Below are positions 16,647 to 24,362 of a DNA stretch of 64,000 bases, in pieces. This DNA comes from Lignipirellula cremea. GTDB taxonomy: Bacteria; Planctomycetota; Planctomycetia; Pirellulales; Pirellulaceae. Each line of letters starts with the position of its first letter. Within the stretch, counting starts at the first letter, position 1. A program made the translations under genes and the position numbers. The notes below the pieces were generated by a model. The model searched no databases. It worked only from the letters and a program-made list of their open reading frames with translations, and had not been told where the DNA came from. The stretch is from contig NZ_CP036433.1 of assembly GCF_007751035.1 (NCBI RefSeq), positions 7,173,001 through 7,237,000 on the forward strand, given 5' to 3'.

Positions 16647-16966
16647 TGCAAACCCCTGCCGTATTTCAAGAAGCCATGCAAACGGTGTTCGAGGCGCCTT
16701 TGTGGCTGAAAACCCTGCTGCCCCTGCTGGGGATGCTGATCCGCCATTTCTGGCCGCAGACAGGCGCCCTGATTGACAAGGTCCTGTCACTGGTGGGGCG
16801 TCGTCCAGTGGATGCCGAAACGCCCGTTGACGGCACGTCGCAGTCGATCCTGGCGCTGATCGATCGGCTGCTGGCCCGGCGGGAGGCGGCCGTCCAGGAA
16901 GGAGACTCCGCCTGCGTCGACGGCTGTAACCGCAAACTGCAATCCTTATTCGAGATGCTTCAGTGA
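16646..16966 (+). CDS. Small phage protein with one hydrophobic segment (106 aa)
   Basis: Start ATG 16646 shares its A with the upstream TAA. The N-terminal half has a hydrophobic stretch (APLWLKTLLPLLGMLIRHFW, about 17-36), the C-terminal half is a charged helix (LIDRLLARREAAVQEGD, then NRKLQSLFEMLQ). It may be a membrane accessory of the holin. Its TGA overlaps the next GTG start as GTGA, so it belongs to a tightly packed lysis-region operon. Family unknown. Confidence 0.55.
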   Translation: MQTPAVFQEAMQTVFEAPLWLKTLLPLLGMLIRHFWPQTGALIDKVLSLVGRRPVDAETPVDGTSQSILALIDRLLARREAAVQEGDSACVDGCNRKLQSLFEMLQ

Positions 16967-17358
16967 ACCGATCCTCTCCCCCTTTGCTGGGCTGGGCGCT
17001 GCTTGCGGCGCTCGCCTGGCTGTTACTGGCCGGCGGCCCGACGAACGAGTCGGCCGCTCCTGGCCCGCGTCTGATCGCCGTGCTGCGTGAGACGGGCGAC
17101 AACAACGCCGACCTGGCCGCCGTGCTGCTGCAGCTCCGCATGGCGCCGGCCATGCAGCCGCACGAAATGCTGCTGCTGGATCACGACGACCCGCACCCGT
17201 TTGTGCGGGAGTTGCTGGCGACGTTCGATGGGGCGCCCTCGCTCCCGGCGATCGTTATTGGCCGCCGCACGCCGGACGGCCTGGTCGTGCTGCATCACGG
17301 CCCCTGTCCCGCCAGCCTGGCTGAGATCCTGTCCCTGCTGCAAAAGCACGGCGGGTAG
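16963..17358 (+). CDS. Membrane-anchored or exported small protein, possibly thioredoxin-like (131 aa)
   Basis: GTG start 16963 overlaps the previous stop (GTGA). An N-terminal hydrophobic segment (LLGWALLAALAWLLLAG, 8-24) acts as signal peptide or anchor. The remainder alternates strands and helices (RLIAVLRETGD, HEMLLLDHDDPHPFVRELLATF, SLPAIVIGRRTPDGLVVLHHG), reminiscent of a thioredoxin fold including a cis-Pro-like SLPAIVI, but there is no CxxC pair. Located in the lysis-like cassette. Redox function is therefore unlikely. Confidence 0.55.
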   Translation: MNRSSPPLLGWALLAALAWLLLAGGPTNESAAPGPRLIAVLRETGDNNADLAAVLLQLRMAPAMQPHEMLLLDHDDPHPFVRELLATFDGAPSLPAIVIGRRTPDGLVVLHHGPCPASLAEILSLLQKHGG

Positions 17359-17397
17359 TCCTTCGTCCCCACTCTCCACTCCCCACTCGAGTTTGCC

Positions 17398-18150
17398 ATG
17401 AATATCAACATTCCGGGCCGCGGCGACTGTTTGCCGCGGAGCGATCATTGCGGCGACCTGTTTCAAGTTCTGGAAGACGCCGTGCCGGTGATCGACCGCA
17501 GCGAATGGGAGGACCGCTTCCAGCAGTTGCCGGACCTGGCGCTGCTGGTTCGCAAAATCAAGAACCAGGGGCAGGAAGGTTCTTGCGCCAGCAACGCCAC
17601 GGTCCAGGCCTATGAGATCGTCCTCAACCAGCAGTTTGGTCTGCGGCAGTGGGTCGAGTTTTCGGCGATGAGCCTTTACAAGCGGGTCGGCCGTACGGCC
17701 GGCGGCGGCAGCATGATCAGCGACAACCTGCAGCAGCTGAGCCAAAAGGGCATCTTGCCGCTGACCACCGACGCGAACCAAAGGCGGTTCCCCCATACCC
17801 ATCCGGCCACCGGTTTCGGCCGTAGTCTGCCCAGCGGATGGGAGGCGACAGCCCGGAAATTCCGGGCGCCGGAATGGTTCGACATTCGCAGCTTCGACGG
17901 TTTTATGTCGGCGTTGCTGCTGGGGTTCCCGGTCGTTTACGGCCGGGCTGGCCACGCCATTTGCGGCGTCCGCGGCGAACGTCGCGATGGCCAGTGGCGT
18001 GTGAAATACGCGAACAGCTGGGGCGCCCAGTGGGGCGACCACGGTTTTGGTTACGACTCGGAGAGCTTCATCTCCGGGGCCATTTCTTCTTACGGCGCCT
18101 TTGCAGTCCGCGCGGTCGCCGTGCAATCTGATTTCCTGGAGGCAGCATGA
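17398..18150 (+). CDS. Papain-family (C1) cysteine peptidase in phage lysis region
   Basis: 250 aa with all papain landmarks: oxyanion Gln 57 and nucleophile Cys 63 in NQGQEGSCASNAT, catalytic His 186 in GRAGHAICGVRG, and Asn 206 in KYANSWGAQWGDHGFGY. The domain fills nearly the whole chain, so there is no propeptide and no signal peptide. It lies between holin-like genes and a lipoprotein with which its stop overlaps (ATGA). It may be an endolysin-type peptidase that cuts cell-wall or S-layer protein, or a virion maturation enzyme. Activity is predicted; its substrate is unknown. Planctomycete walls contain peptidoglycan and a protein layer, so either target is possible. Confidence 0.85.
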   Translation: MNINIPGRGDCLPRSDHCGDLFQVLEDAVPVIDRSEWEDRFQQLPDLALLVRKIKNQGQEGSCASNATVQAYEIVLNQQFGLRQWVEFSAMSLYKRVGRTAGGGSMISDNLQQLSQKGILPLTTDANQRRFPHTHPATGFGRSLPSGWEATARKFRAPEWFDIRSFDGFMSALLLGFPVVYGRAGHAICGVRGERRDGQWRVKYANSWGAQWGDHGFGYDSESFISGAISSYGAFAVRAVAVQSDFLEAA

Positions 18151-18593
18151 TCTCTTCCCGAATGCTCTTTCTGTTCCTGTTCCTGGGCGTGACGACCCTC
18201 GGCTGCACGCCGCCGCCCGCCCGGGTTAAATGTTCGCCCCCGGCCGACGGCGCCGAAGACTGCCAGGACGCGTGTTCCCGCAGCCGCCTGTGCGACGCCC
18301 AGCAGGCCGCCAAACAGCGGGAGCAGTGCGAGCAGCGCTTGGCCCAGCTGGAAGCCAAGGTCCAGCGGGTGGACGCTTACGCCCGGCAGCTGCGGGACTA
18401 CACCGTGTGGCGACTGGAGCCCGACCAGCGGACGAAACGGGCCGCCGCTTCTTCTTCTCTAAAGACCGCAGGAGCAGTGACGCATTCCGGTCACTGGGAG
18501 ACGCGCTGCGACGGTCAAACGTGCCGCCGGGTCTGGGTGGCGGACGGAGTGCCTTCGTCCGGCCGGATGCTGCAGCCTCAGGAGAAAGAGTAA
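18147..18593 (+). CDS. Cys-rich lipoprotein, Rz1/spanin-like candidate (148 aa)
   Basis: Signal peptide with lipobox (FLGVTTLGC, Cys 20), followed by Pro- and Cys-rich sequence (CTPPPARVKCSPPADG, CQDACSRSRLCDAQQ) and a short coiled coil (about 50-85, REQCEQRLAQLEAKVQRVDAYARQL). Outer-membrane spanin subunits are short lipoproteins encoded next to the lysin and holin, matching this position. It is longer and more Cys-rich than classic Rz1. ATG 18147 overlaps the peptidase stop by 4 nt. Confidence 0.55.
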   Translation: MISSRMLFLFLFLGVTTLGCTPPPARVKCSPPADGAEDCQDACSRSRLCDAQQAAKQREQCEQRLAQLEAKVQRVDAYARQLRDYTVWRLEPDQRTKRAAASSSLKTAGAVTHSGHWETRCDGQTCRRVWVADGVPSSGRMLQPQEKE

Positions 18594-18598
18594 CGGTC

Positions 18599-18853
18599 AT
18601 GCAAGAGTTGAGCATCGGCGCCGGCATCGCCCTGGCCGGCGGCGTGGTAGGGGTTGCGCTTGCCCTGTCCAAAGCGGCGACCGATATCTGGGGGCAGCAA
18701 CGGCACCCGGATATCGAATCGCTCTGGGCGGCCGTGCGGGAGACGAACCACAACGTCGCCCGGCTGACGACCGACCTCGCCGTGATGGTCGAAAAGGTGC
18801 AAACGCTGGTCGAAACGGTGAAAGACCTGGCCCAGACGCTGCGCGACCGCTAG
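18599..18853 (+). CDS. Single-TM plus coiled-coil protein (84 aa), i-spanin or holin partner
   Basis: ATG 18599 follows the lipoprotein stop by 5 nt. One membrane helix (GAGIALAGGVVGVALALSKAA, about 7-27) is followed by a coiled coil (HPDIESLWAAVRETNHNVARL to VQTLVETVKDLAQTLRD). An N-terminal TM with a periplasmic-type coiled coil is the architecture of inner-membrane spanins, and it sits beside the spanin-like lipoprotein. An XhlA-type hemolysin/holin with reversed order is an alternative. Confidence 0.6.
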   Translation: MQELSIGAGIALAGGVVGVALALSKAATDIWGQQRHPDIESLWAAVRETNHNVARLTTDLAVMVEKVQTLVETVKDLAQTLRDR

Positions 18854-18903
18854 CCGCCGTTTCCTTGTCCGTTCCTTGTTGCGTTTTTCGGTAAACCCTT
18901 GCC

Positions 18904-20262
18904 ATGATTACCTTGACCTACGCCGATACGCCCTTGCTGCTGGAAACGCCCGAGATCCGCAAGTTCGTCAGGGCGGCTCGACCGCCGGCCCTGCGAGCGC
19001 CGCGCTGGAAGGCGGGGCCGCATGTTGCCTGGCCGTCGCCGCCGGCGGCCCGGATCAACTCTCTGTTCTGGCCGACTGGGGCCCGTCGCTGGGCCACATT
19101 CTTCGGGCTGGCGGAAACGGCCGCGGCGCTGCAAATCATTGCCCGGGCGGGGGACGAAGAGCCGCCACGGCTCAAGCTGGCTCCCGGCGTGGAGCCAGCG
19201 ATGCGGCTGCTGCCGCCGCAGCCGATTGGCTGTCGGGAGTGCGAATGCGGGTCGCCGCTGTGGCTGATCCCGCTGGTGGATGAACGCTACTTCTGGAACC
19301 GCCGCCAGGCTGGCGAACTGATTGTCGCACGGGGCGACTCCTGGAGTGATCTGTTCACCGAACTGGCGACGGCGGCCGGCTGCGATCTGCAGCAAGATTC
19401 GATCTCTGCGGCGTACTTGCATCCGGATCCGGCGAGCATGTCGGCGACGTACGAGAACCCGGCCGCACTGCTCGATGCGGCCGCGGCGGCGGTGGGGCAA
19501 TGCATTACCGTATCGCTCGACGGCGAAGTCCGCTCGCTGGCCAGTGAGACTTCACAAGCGCTCCGCGAAGCGAACCTGGCCGAGGACTGGCCGCGACTGT
19601 CGGGCGGTGAGGAAGACTTTGCCGTGCCGGAGAAAGCGACGATCGCCTTTCGCACGCTACGGCATTTTGTGCCGTCGCTGCGGAACGAACGCTACTTGTA
19701 TGAGCAAACGCCGCCGGAGGGGATGTTCCCCGCCGGATCGCTGCTCGCCGGGGCGGTCGAGCGGATTGACTCGACCGCCTACGCCGACTTTACCGGCGGC
19801 GACTCGACTCCTGACAACGACGCCGAACTGACGGCGCTGGCCGCCCTGATTGCGGCCGACTACTACGCCAGGCAGCGTTACCGGACCGACGCTTTGTACG
19901 CCGGCTTCATCCCCTGGCGACTGTCGGGCTACGACGACTACGTCGCCTGGACCTTCGACGACCAGCGCGGCCCGCTGACCTCCGTCCATAGTGATTCGCG
20001 GGAACCGACACTGCTGCGGCAGCAGTCGGATCGCACCATCTTTGACACCACCATCAAAAAAGGGGTCGCCGACGAACTACTTACCGCGGGCGGAACGGGC
20101 GACGTGAGCATTTATGAGAACGGCTCCGCCACCGGCGACACGGTTGCGGCCCGCTTGAACTGGATGCATGGCGGCCAAAGCGTCGCCGCCGATACGGAAG
20201 TCCTGCTGCAGTACTTCCACGAAGAGCAAGCCTGGGTCGTCATTGGCGCCAGTTGCGAGTGA
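18904..20262 (+). CDS. Phage tail hub-like structural protein (452 aa)
   Basis: No diagnostic motif, but the central segment (GDSWSDLFTELATAAGCDLQQ, with SATYENPAALLDAAAAAVGQCI) has the flavour of gpD/gp27-type hub proteins: a helix pair with a small-residue loop, then beta strands (TVSLDGEVRSLASE). The C-terminus (SIYENGSATGDTVAARLNWMHGG, EVLLQYFHEEQAWVVIGASCE) is beta-rich and could carry a needle or receptor-binding end. Placement after the lysis genes is unusual for a hub. Family not certain. Confidence 0.5.
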   Translation: MITLTYADTPLLLETPEIRKFVRAARPPALRAPRWKAGPHVAWPSPPAARINSLFWPTGARRWATFFGLAETAAALQIIARAGDEEPPRLKLAPGVEPAMRLLPPQPIGCRECECGSPLWLIPLVDERYFWNRRQAGELIVARGDSWSDLFTELATAAGCDLQQDSISAAYLHPDPASMSATYENPAALLDAAAAAVGQCITVSLDGEVRSLASETSQALREANLAEDWPRLSGGEEDFAVPEKATIAFRTLRHFVPSLRNERYLYEQTPPEGMFPAGSLLAGAVERIDSTAYADFTGGDSTPDNDAELTALAALIAADYYARQRYRTDALYAGFIPWRLSGYDDYVAWTFDDQRGPLTSVHSDSREPTLLRQQSDRTIFDTTIKKGVADELLTAGGTGDVSIYENGSATGDTVAARLNWMHGGQSVAADTEVLLQYFHEEQAWVVIGASCE

Positions 20263-20394
20263 CCTGCGATTTCCGTGCGTTGAAAGTTTCACGTCCCGAG
20301 CGAAAGACGACTGTCCTGCGTCCGCCCTTCCTCGCAGCGACGAAACAAAATGCTGGCCTGCTTCTTACCCTTCGCCTGCCTTTGAAAGCCGACG

Positions 20395-20949
20395 ATGCGA
20401 TATTCGATTGGCCGTTGTTGCTGTGACACGTCCTGTCACAGCTGCTGCGGCGATACGCTGCCGCTGGGACTGGAGGTGTCGATCCCGGCGTTCACCAACG
20501 ATTCGTGTGATCATTGCGAACGGTTCGATGACGAAGTCTACAGCCTGCGTTACGGCTCTTATTTTGACTCCTTCTGCAACGGCGACCCGCTCAACGAGCC
20601 GCTGGGGGCCTGCTCCTGGCGGCATAGCGAAAGCATCGTCTGCAAGGCGGGCCTGTTTAATGTTGGCCTGAAAATCCTGGCAAGGTTTCTGTTCGACGAA
20701 GAGGAAAAGGCCTGTAAACTCCAGGTCATTATTCGACTGGGCGGCGCATTCAGTGCGGCCAGTGTTTGCCAGGAATGGGTCTACGAAGCCGAGTCCTATG
20801 GCAGCTGGGAGACTTGCGAAGATCGCGAGTGGACGCTTTCGCTGGTGCAGAATGACGGCTGCATCGGGAAGAATCCTCCCTTGGAGGACTTTGAGTGCAG
20901 CCTTTGCACCGATCCCCCTTCCACCATAACCGCACAGATGGTTCCATGA
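20395..20949 (+). CDS. Cys-rich phage protein (184 aa)
   Basis: Starts RYSIGRCCCDTSCHSCCGDT; Cys are concentrated in the first 80 residues and again at the end (FECSLCTDPP), spaced as pairs that could bind Zn or form disulfides. The middle is beta-rich (CKLQVIIRLGGAF, EWVYEAESYGSWETCEDREWTL). No signal peptide. The stop overlaps the next start (ATGA), tying it to the zinc-ribbon-like gene. Role unknown; tail fibre tip or adhesion proteins with Cys-knots are one option. Confidence 0.6.
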   Translation: MRYSIGRCCCDTSCHSCCGDTLPLGLEVSIPAFTNDSCDHCERFDDEVYSLRYGSYFDSFCNGDPLNEPLGACSWRHSESIVCKAGLFNVGLKILARFLFDEEEKACKLQVIIRLGGAFSAASVCQEWVYEAESYGSWETCEDREWTLSLVQNDGCIGKNPPLEDFECSLCTDPPSTITAQMVP

Positions 20950-21380
20950 ACTGCACCTTTGAACTTTGCCCCGGCTGCATCACTCATCGCCAAGGCGACG
21001 GCCATCTGTTTTTCTGCACCCAATGCGACTACCGGACAACCATTCGGCGAAAGCGGCCGCCCCGGCGAAACTGCCCCGCGTCGACCCCAGGTTTGACCCC
21101 GGGTTCGACCCCGGGCCTTGCCGAGCAGCAACCGCCCACCTTCCCGGAAAAGCTGTTGCGGTACGGCGTCGCCGTCGCCAAATGGGTCACGGCGGGCCGG
21201 CCCGTCCGGACGGACGCCGAAGTCCTCCAGATACTGAACGACCACTGCCGGCCGTGCGAGCTGTTCAACGGCGTGAACTGCACGCACAAGCGATGCGGAT
21301 GCCGGGTCAACGAGGGCGGCCACGCCATGACTAACAAGATCAAGATGGCAACCGAGCATTGCCCCATGCTGGAGTGGTGA
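20946..21380 (+). CDS. Zinc-ribbon-like Cys-rich phage protein (144 aa)
   Basis: Start ATG 20946 overlaps the previous stop as ATGA. N-terminal CxxC pairs (LCPGCITHRQGDGHLFFCTQCD) form a likely zinc ribbon; the C-terminus has HCRPCELFNGVNCTHKRCGCR followed by EHCPMLEW, resembling the terminal Cys cluster plus CP-x-x-W motif of DUF6171-type phage proteins. Between them a Thr-Pro-Gly repeat (about 46-60) encodes tandem 12-bp units. It is the last + strand gene of the phage block. Confidence 0.6.
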   Translation: MNCTFELCPGCITHRQGDGHLFFCTQCDYRTTIRRKRPPRRNCPASTPGLTPGSTPGLAEQQPPTFPEKLLRYGVAVAKWVTAGRPVRTDAEVLQILNDHCRPCELFNGVNCTHKRCGCRVNEGGHAMTNKIKMATEHCPMLEW

Positions 21381-21476
21381 CAGGGGTCAGTCGTCGAATT
21401 CGTCGTCCATGTCGCCCTGTTCATACTGGGAGACCAGCAGCCGCACGAAAGGCACGGCAGCGCCCCAGAATCGCGA

Positions 21477-21647
21477 CTAGGCGTCGGTGTTACGCTCCCT
21501 GGCAACGCTCTCGATGATGCGAGTGCAGGCCTCAATCCGCGGTCGAGGCGGCAGATTGTCGATTTCTGTCAGGCACTGATCGCACACGGGGATGCGGCCG
21601 GCTGGCAGCTCGATCGGAACCAGGCAGCTGTGGCAGTTTTTGATCAT
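21477..21647 (-). CDS. Small zinc-finger-like protein (56 aa)
   Basis: From ATG 21647 the product starts MIKNCHSCLVPIELPAGRIP and continues to VCDQCLTEIDNL: two CxxC pairs 19 residues apart, a probable zinc ribbon. ATG 21671 is an alternative start but encodes a Gly-rich extension. RBS AGGAACG lies about 7 nt upstream. The start lies just inside the end of the upstream membrane-protein gene, so both are probably cotranscribed. Function unknown. Confidence 0.5.
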   Translation of the reverse strand: MIKNCHSCLVPIELPAGRIPVCDQCLTEIDNLPPRPRIEACTRIIESVARERNTDA

Positions 21648-22297
21648 CGGAAACGTTCCTCCCGCTGCCACATCTGAACCTCCCGACGAATCCTTCGCAT
21701 ATCCTCGTCAGAGAATCGCCGACGAAATTGAAAGGCTCCTTCTCCTGGTGAACTCACGAAGATAGAGACAGTGCCATCATCGTGCTCAAGGAACCCCTTC
21801 TCCTGGAGACTGTCTGGAGATTTATAAATCTTCCAGCGTGGATCGCTGAGCGGAACAAGCGGACTCTCAGATGGGCTTGGAGCATGGCTTTTCTGTCCGA
21901 TTTTCGACAGGAACGAAAATGGGCTTTCCTGGGTAGGTGGCGATGCGACAGTCGTGGCGGGATCCGCCGGTCCCTGGACGGCGGGCGCCGGGGACGCTTG
22001 CGGGGGAGCGTTCCAGCCCTTGATCTGTTCCAGAACATGAAAGGTATGCGCAAACCACCAGAAGAGCGCCGTCGTCACGACCAGCATCACCAGGGGGACA
22101 ATTGCTCGGTTCTTGCGAGGTCCCACCTGCCCGCGAGCCCGGGCGTTCCGGATCTTTCGCAGGGCGGCTTGCCGTTCCCTTTCTTTCTCTTGTGCCGCCT
22201 TGTCTGCATGAGGATCGGCGCCAGGATTGGGGAGCGGAGTCGGCCGGCGAACCGGTTCTCCGGACGGTCCGGTGGTGGGAATGCGATCGTGGGACAT
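21644..22297 (-). CDS. Single-pass membrane protein of unknown function (217 aa)
   Basis: Pro-rich, charged cytoplasmic N-terminus (GEPVRRPTPLPNPGADPHAD, with KERERQAALRKIRNARARG), one TM segment (AIVPLVMLVVTTALFWWFAHTF, about 65-86), a Pro/Ala-rich stalk and a small C-terminal domain (about 140-217) ending in basic helix RRIRREVQMWQREERF. No domain family recognised. It is transcribed away from the MoxR gene, divergent promoter region at 22298-22662. Confidence 0.6.
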   Translation of the reverse strand: MSHDRIPTTGPSGEPVRRPTPLPNPGADPHADKAAQEKERERQAALRKIRNARARGQVGPRKNRAIVPLVMLVVTTALFWWFAHTFHVLEQIKGWNAPPQASPAPAVQGPADPATTVASPPTQESPFSFLSKIGQKSHAPSPSESPLVPLSDPRWKIYKSPDSLQEKGFLEHDDGTVSIFVSSPGEGAFQFRRRFSDEDMRRIRREVQMWQREERFR

Positions 22298-22662
22298 GGT
22301 CTGCCTCTAAATGCGTGCTGGAAAAATGGCATGCATCAAGATAATGGCATAGTTCCGCGGGAGTTTCTAGTCTGACTGACCCGCCGGAAAACCGCCGCAT
22401 CGAGGATCCAGAATTTCCTCGAAAGACAGAATTGAAAGAAAAAGGGAAGCGACGGGCCGAGCATCTTTTTGCAAAGTGCGTGGTCGAGCCGATCCGCCAG
22501 CTGACGTCTGTCCTGGCCCAAGAAACCGGATCACCCGACATGGCGCCCGCTGGGCAAATGGTGAGCTGGACGCCCGGCGCCCGGTCTGGTCGGCGGGCGA
22601 TGGGTGCGGATAATGGGGGGGCGTAAGTGCTGCAGCCAAGGAACCGTCTTGCGGAGTATGCG
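22298..22662. other. Divergent intergenic region with no recognised feature
   Basis: 365 bases between divergent starts. I see no tRNA, strong inverted repeat or convincing ORF. It must contain the promoters of both flanking genes. Confidence 0.4.
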
Positions 22663-23694
22663 ATGGCGACGGAGAAAAAACCGGAACGCGAAGACTGGAC
22701 CTTTGAGGAACTGCGCGAGCAGGCCGACGAACTCCGCAACCGGATTAATCGCTTTCGCCAGTCGCTGGGACGGTTCTTCATCGCCAAGCAGCCGCTGATC
22801 GATCTGATGTGCGTGGCGGCCGTCGCCCAGGAACCGCTGCTGCTGGTCGGTCCGCCTGGGACGGCCAAGAGCGACCTGGTGCTCAAATTCAAAGACGCTC
22901 TCGGCGTGCCGTCGGAAGATTATTTTGAGTACATGCTGACCCGCTTTACCGAGCCGTCCGAGATTGTCGGGCCGATCGATATCAACCAGCTGCGCGAAGG
23001 CCGGTACATTCGCCGGGAGCAGGGCAAGCTGCCGACTGCCCGATTGGCGTTTCTCGACGAGATCTTCAAGTCGAACTCGGCCATTTTGAACATCCTGCTC
23101 ACCATCATCAATGAGAAAAAGTTCTACCAGGATGGCGAGCCGCAGCCGGTTCGTCTGCGGGTGCTGTTCGCCGCCGCTAACGAAGCGCCTGAACACGGCG
23201 AATTGGGCGCGCTCAAGGATCGCTTTGTGCTCAAGGCCGAAAGCCTGTCGGTGCAGGATGAGCATTTTGAGCAGCTGATCGACGCCGGCCTGGCGAACGA
23301 AGTGCATCGCAGCCTGAACCAGAAGCCCTGGGTCGAAGGCCACTGCAGCCTGACCGACCTGCTCAAGGCGAACCGCTATCTGACCTTCCTGTTTTCGCAA
23401 CGGCGAACGAACGCCGACGGCGACGAACAGAGCGACCGGAACGTGTTCTTTCCGCCGGACGTGTTCCGCGAGTTCCAGCGGGTGGTGAAAACGCTCGTCC
23501 GCGAACATCGCATTTTTATCAGCGACCGGAAGCTGGTCAAACTCTACAAGCTGTGCCGCGCCCGGGCCTGGATCACCTCGGGCGGCGTCGTCACCCGCGA
23601 CGACCTGCGGCTGCTCTCTTACCTGGGCGAATCGGCGGAAGAGATGGCCCTGCTCCGCGAAAAGGTCCCGCTCCTGCTGGGCGACGCCAACTAG
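22663..23694 (+). CDS. MoxR/RavA-type AAA+ ATPase
   Basis: 343 aa from ATG 22663. Walker A GPPGTAKS (63-70), Walker B RLAFLDEIFKSNSA with Asp 132-Glu 133, and the family-typical sensor region RLRVLFAAANEAPEHGELGALKDRF. Segment FTEPSEIVGPIDINQLREGRYIR is the MoxR/RavA beta-hairpin insert. These hexameric ATPases act as metal-insertion or complex-assembly chaperones with a VWA-domain partner. The length is that of the ATPase core alone, so the C-terminal LARA domain of RavA is missing or reduced, and no VWA (ViaA-like) gene is adjacent, which is unusual for the pair. Confidence 0.85.
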   Translation: MATEKKPEREDWTFEELREQADELRNRINRFRQSLGRFFIAKQPLIDLMCVAAVAQEPLLLVGPPGTAKSDLVLKFKDALGVPSEDYFEYMLTRFTEPSEIVGPIDINQLREGRYIRREQGKLPTARLAFLDEIFKSNSAILNILLTIINEKKFYQDGEPQPVRLRVLFAAANEAPEHGELGALKDRFVLKAESLSVQDEHFEQLIDAGLANEVHRSLNQKPWVEGHCSLTDLLKANRYLTFLFSQRRTNADGDEQSDRNVFFPPDVFREFQRVVKTLVREHRIFISDRKLVKLYKLCRARAWITSGGVVTRDDLRLLSYLGESAEEMALLREKVPLLLGDAN

Positions 23695-23740
23695 CGGGAA
23701 GACAGCCGTTTTACCGTCGGCGATGATGGCGGCTCGTGGG

Positions 23741-24295
23741 CTACGACCGCTTCTCGATCGTGTCGCCAACGCTCACAACCCCGGGCTGCACGATGCGGGC
23801 GTAGACGCCGCGGAGATGCAGCTGTTTTCCCAGCGGCGAGTTGATGAACCGCACCGCGTCGGGGCCAAAACGTCGGGCGAACTTGCTGCATCCGTCGTGC
23901 GGTTCGGCCGTGATCTCCAGCAGGGCCGAGCCGATCGCCAGTTGCTGCCCGCAGGGCAGGTTGGCGTCGGACAGATCCAGGTCGACAAACAGGTTGTCGC
24001 CCGCCAGCGGCCAGCGTTCTTCGGTCTGGGCGATGAGAGCGATGCAGCGGGCGTTCATCAGTGCGATTTGCACATTGGGATGGGGACTGCCGTCGGGTAG
24101 CGATTTCCAGCAGCCGAGCGCCCAGTGGTCGCCATGAGCGCCGGCCTGCGGGCTTAGCTCGACTTGCGGCAGGGAGAGGCGTTCGTCGACCGCGGGACGA
24201 ATCACGATCGCGCGCAGCACGCCGTTGTCAGCAGGCGACTGGCGAATGTCGGTCAGGCCGTCTTCCAGTTCGGCGAGAGTGCGGTGGCGCGTCAT
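23741..24295 (-). CDS. MOSC-domain protein
   Basis: 184 aa. MOSC landmarks: GDNLFVDLDLSDANLPCGQQL, then ALLEITAEPHDGCSKFARRFG (with the Cys that in family members binds the molybdenum-cofactor sulfur) and LRGVYARIVQPGVVSVGDTI. Proteins of this size (YiiM-like) are stand-alone MOSC domains implicated in molybdenum-cofactor-dependent detoxification. The N-terminal 60 residues are less conserved. Transcribed towards MoxR; convergent end spacing is 46 nt. A specific substrate cannot be assigned. Confidence 0.7.
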   Translation of the reverse strand: MTRHRTLAELEDGLTDIRQSPADNGVLRAIVIRPAVDERLSLPQVELSPQAGAHGDHWALGCWKSLPDGSPHPNVQIALMNARCIALIAQTEERWPLAGDNLFVDLDLSDANLPCGQQLAIGSALLEITAEPHDGCSKFARRFGPDAVRFINSPLGKQLHLRGVYARIVQPGVVSVGDTIEKRS

Positions 24296-24362
24296 GGCGA
24301 GTTTTCCTTCCTGGCTTTCATTCCTGCGAAAAGAGCCGGCTGTGCGGCCCGACGGGCGATGG

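Larger units (their letters stand above)
1..21380 (+). mobile_element. Phage virion/lysis gene module (prophage or domesticated particle), left end cut
   Basis: Co-directional block that begins inside a large terminase and continues through portal, protease/scaffold, decoration protein, major capsid protein, connector, tail/baseplate candidates, lysis-like genes and Cys-rich proteins. Gene order and several ATGA or GTGA overlaps are typical of a phage late operon. The DUF935 portal and gp36-like connector point to a Mu-type head. No integrase, repressor, replication, tape-measure or sheath gene is visible in the window, although genes to the left are not seen. Three antisense exported-protein genes and several palindromic repeats interrupt the block. 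The right limit at 21380 is placed at the last + strand Cys-rich gene and is approximate. Confidence 0.8.
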
